A stretch of DNA of 56,873 bases from Deltaproteobacteria bacterium (GTDB lineage Bacteria > Desulfobacterota > Binatia > DP-6), in the NCBI GenBank assembly GCA_005879205.1, contig VBLD01000118.1:4218-61090 (forward strand), read 5' to 3'. Each line of letters opens with the position of its first letter. The stretch's first letter is position 1. The notes below the pieces were generated by a model. The model did no database searches. It had not been told where the DNA came from and saw only the letters and a program-made list of their open reading frames with translations. Position numbers and translations under genes: made by a program. Below are positions 56,486 to 56,873 of this stretch, one piece after another.

Positions 56486-56873
56486 CCGAGGGCGCGAAGA
56501 CGGCGCTCCGTGTCCGGGTCGACGACGGTCGTCTCGGCCGCCGCCTGCGGCGCCCGCGCCAGGCGGAGCCGCGCCGCGGTCTGGCGCGCGTAGCCGACGA
56601 CGACCGGCCGCTCGCCCGCGAGGTCCCTGCGCTCCGCGGGGTCCGCGCCGAGGTCGTAGAGCTCTACGCGCTCCGCGCCCGGTCGCGTCTGGCCCCAGAC
56701 CGCCTTCCACTGCCCCGCGACCACGCCGGTCAGAGTCGGGTGAGCGAGCTGCGTTTCCATCATCGCGTAGTCTCTTCGTCCAGGGGGCCTCCGACGACGA
56801 CGGAACGTACGTCCAGGCCTGGGTCGGAAAGGCCGTGGTGACCGGGCTCGTTCGTGGGCAACTTTCAGTTCCT
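56457..56873 (-). CDS. Sulfatase, C-terminal fragment (cut by window edge, possibly frameshifted)
   Basis: The minus strand from about 56766 reads YAMMETQLAHPTLTGVVAG, QWKAVWGQTRPGAERVELYDLGADPAERRDLA and DTERRLRALGYVD, the usual end of type I sulfatases (RELYDLxxDPxExxNLA ... LRALGYV). A stop TGA at 56459-56457 would end it if one extra base in the CG-rich stretch near 56460-56480 is removed; as given, the frame runs on. Upstream of 56766, GLSDPGLDVRSVVVGGPLDEE fits better in a different frame, so a second indel may lie near 56767-56775. The catalytic N-terminal part is outside the window. Confidence 0.6.

Noticed and set aside
1..56873. tRNA, rRNA, CRISPR arrays, insertion sequences, prophage or replication origin
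   Set aside because: Reading through all intergenic regions I saw no cloverleaf with a TTCGA-type loop, no spaced direct repeats, no transposase or phage genes and no DnaA-box cluster. A tRNAscan or Infernal run would settle the RNA part.

Overview
The window is about 57 kb of very GC-rich DNA, tightly packed, with many ATGA/GTGA start-stop overlaps and frequent GTG starts. Several features suggest an uncultured soil or subsurface lineage near the former Deltaproteobacteria (Binatota, Desulfobacterota or Myxococcota-like): a bacterial mevalonate pathway coupled to hopanoid genes, a secreted protein of Cys-rich CDDGNxCT repeats followed by calcium-binding DxDxDG repeats, Ku, and selenium metabolism. 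That placement is inference from gene content, not a phylogeny. A few frameshifts and in-frame deletions in otherwise conserved genes look like either decay or draft-assembly errors.

Layout. 1-8 kb: rimO (cut by the left edge), a DksA/TraR-type regulator, a frameshifted YIP1-type membrane gene, glycerate 2-kinase, queE, NAD-type isocitrate dehydrogenase, glpD and nth. 8-14 kb: a VIT1-type transporter diverging from a run of thrB-like kinase, metF, folE, a methyltransferase-like protein, an alpha/beta hydrolase and an acyl-CoA synthetase. 14-21 kb: a TolC-type porin, then a class V aminotransferase, serA, purA and rpiB. 21-29 kb: gamma-glutamyltransferase, an ArgA-like acetyltransferase, an SCP2 protein, a Ku/MerR-TPR/DUF72 operon, a collapsed thiolase remnant coupled to a TusA-like gene, a hemerythrin with a histone-H1-like tail, and a DUF1499 protein. 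29-39 kb: a divergent senA/senB pair (selenoneine synthesis), a coiled-coil protein ending in a RelE-like domain, a UvrD-type helicase, a GatC-like/amidase pair, the Cys-rich secreted protein, a rhodanese and a methyltransferase. Three copies of a ~105-bp repeat with two palindromes lie at 7.6 kb and 38.9-39.2 kb.

40-51.6 kb is the most coherent block. Ten same-strand, mostly overlapping genes (mvaD, mvaK2, fni, mvaA, mvaK1, shc, mvaS, hpnC, hpnD, hpnE) encode the route from acetoacetyl-CoA and acetyl-CoA through mevalonate to IPP/DMAPP, then from farnesyl diphosphate through presqualene diphosphate and hydroxysqualene to squalene and hopene. Only a thiolase and farnesyl diphosphate synthase are absent. 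A good sigma70-type promoter and a perfect 12-bp inverted repeat lie upstream.

51.7-56.9 kb holds a T-fold (PTPS-like) enzyme, a small cytochrome c, an MFS transporter, two small paralogous proteins, a GST, and a membrane-anchored peroxiredoxin-like gene whose peroxidatic codon is an in-frame TGA followed by a SECIS-like hairpin: a probable new selenoprotein. With senA/senB this gives two independent selenium uses in one window. A sulfatase fragment runs off the right edge.
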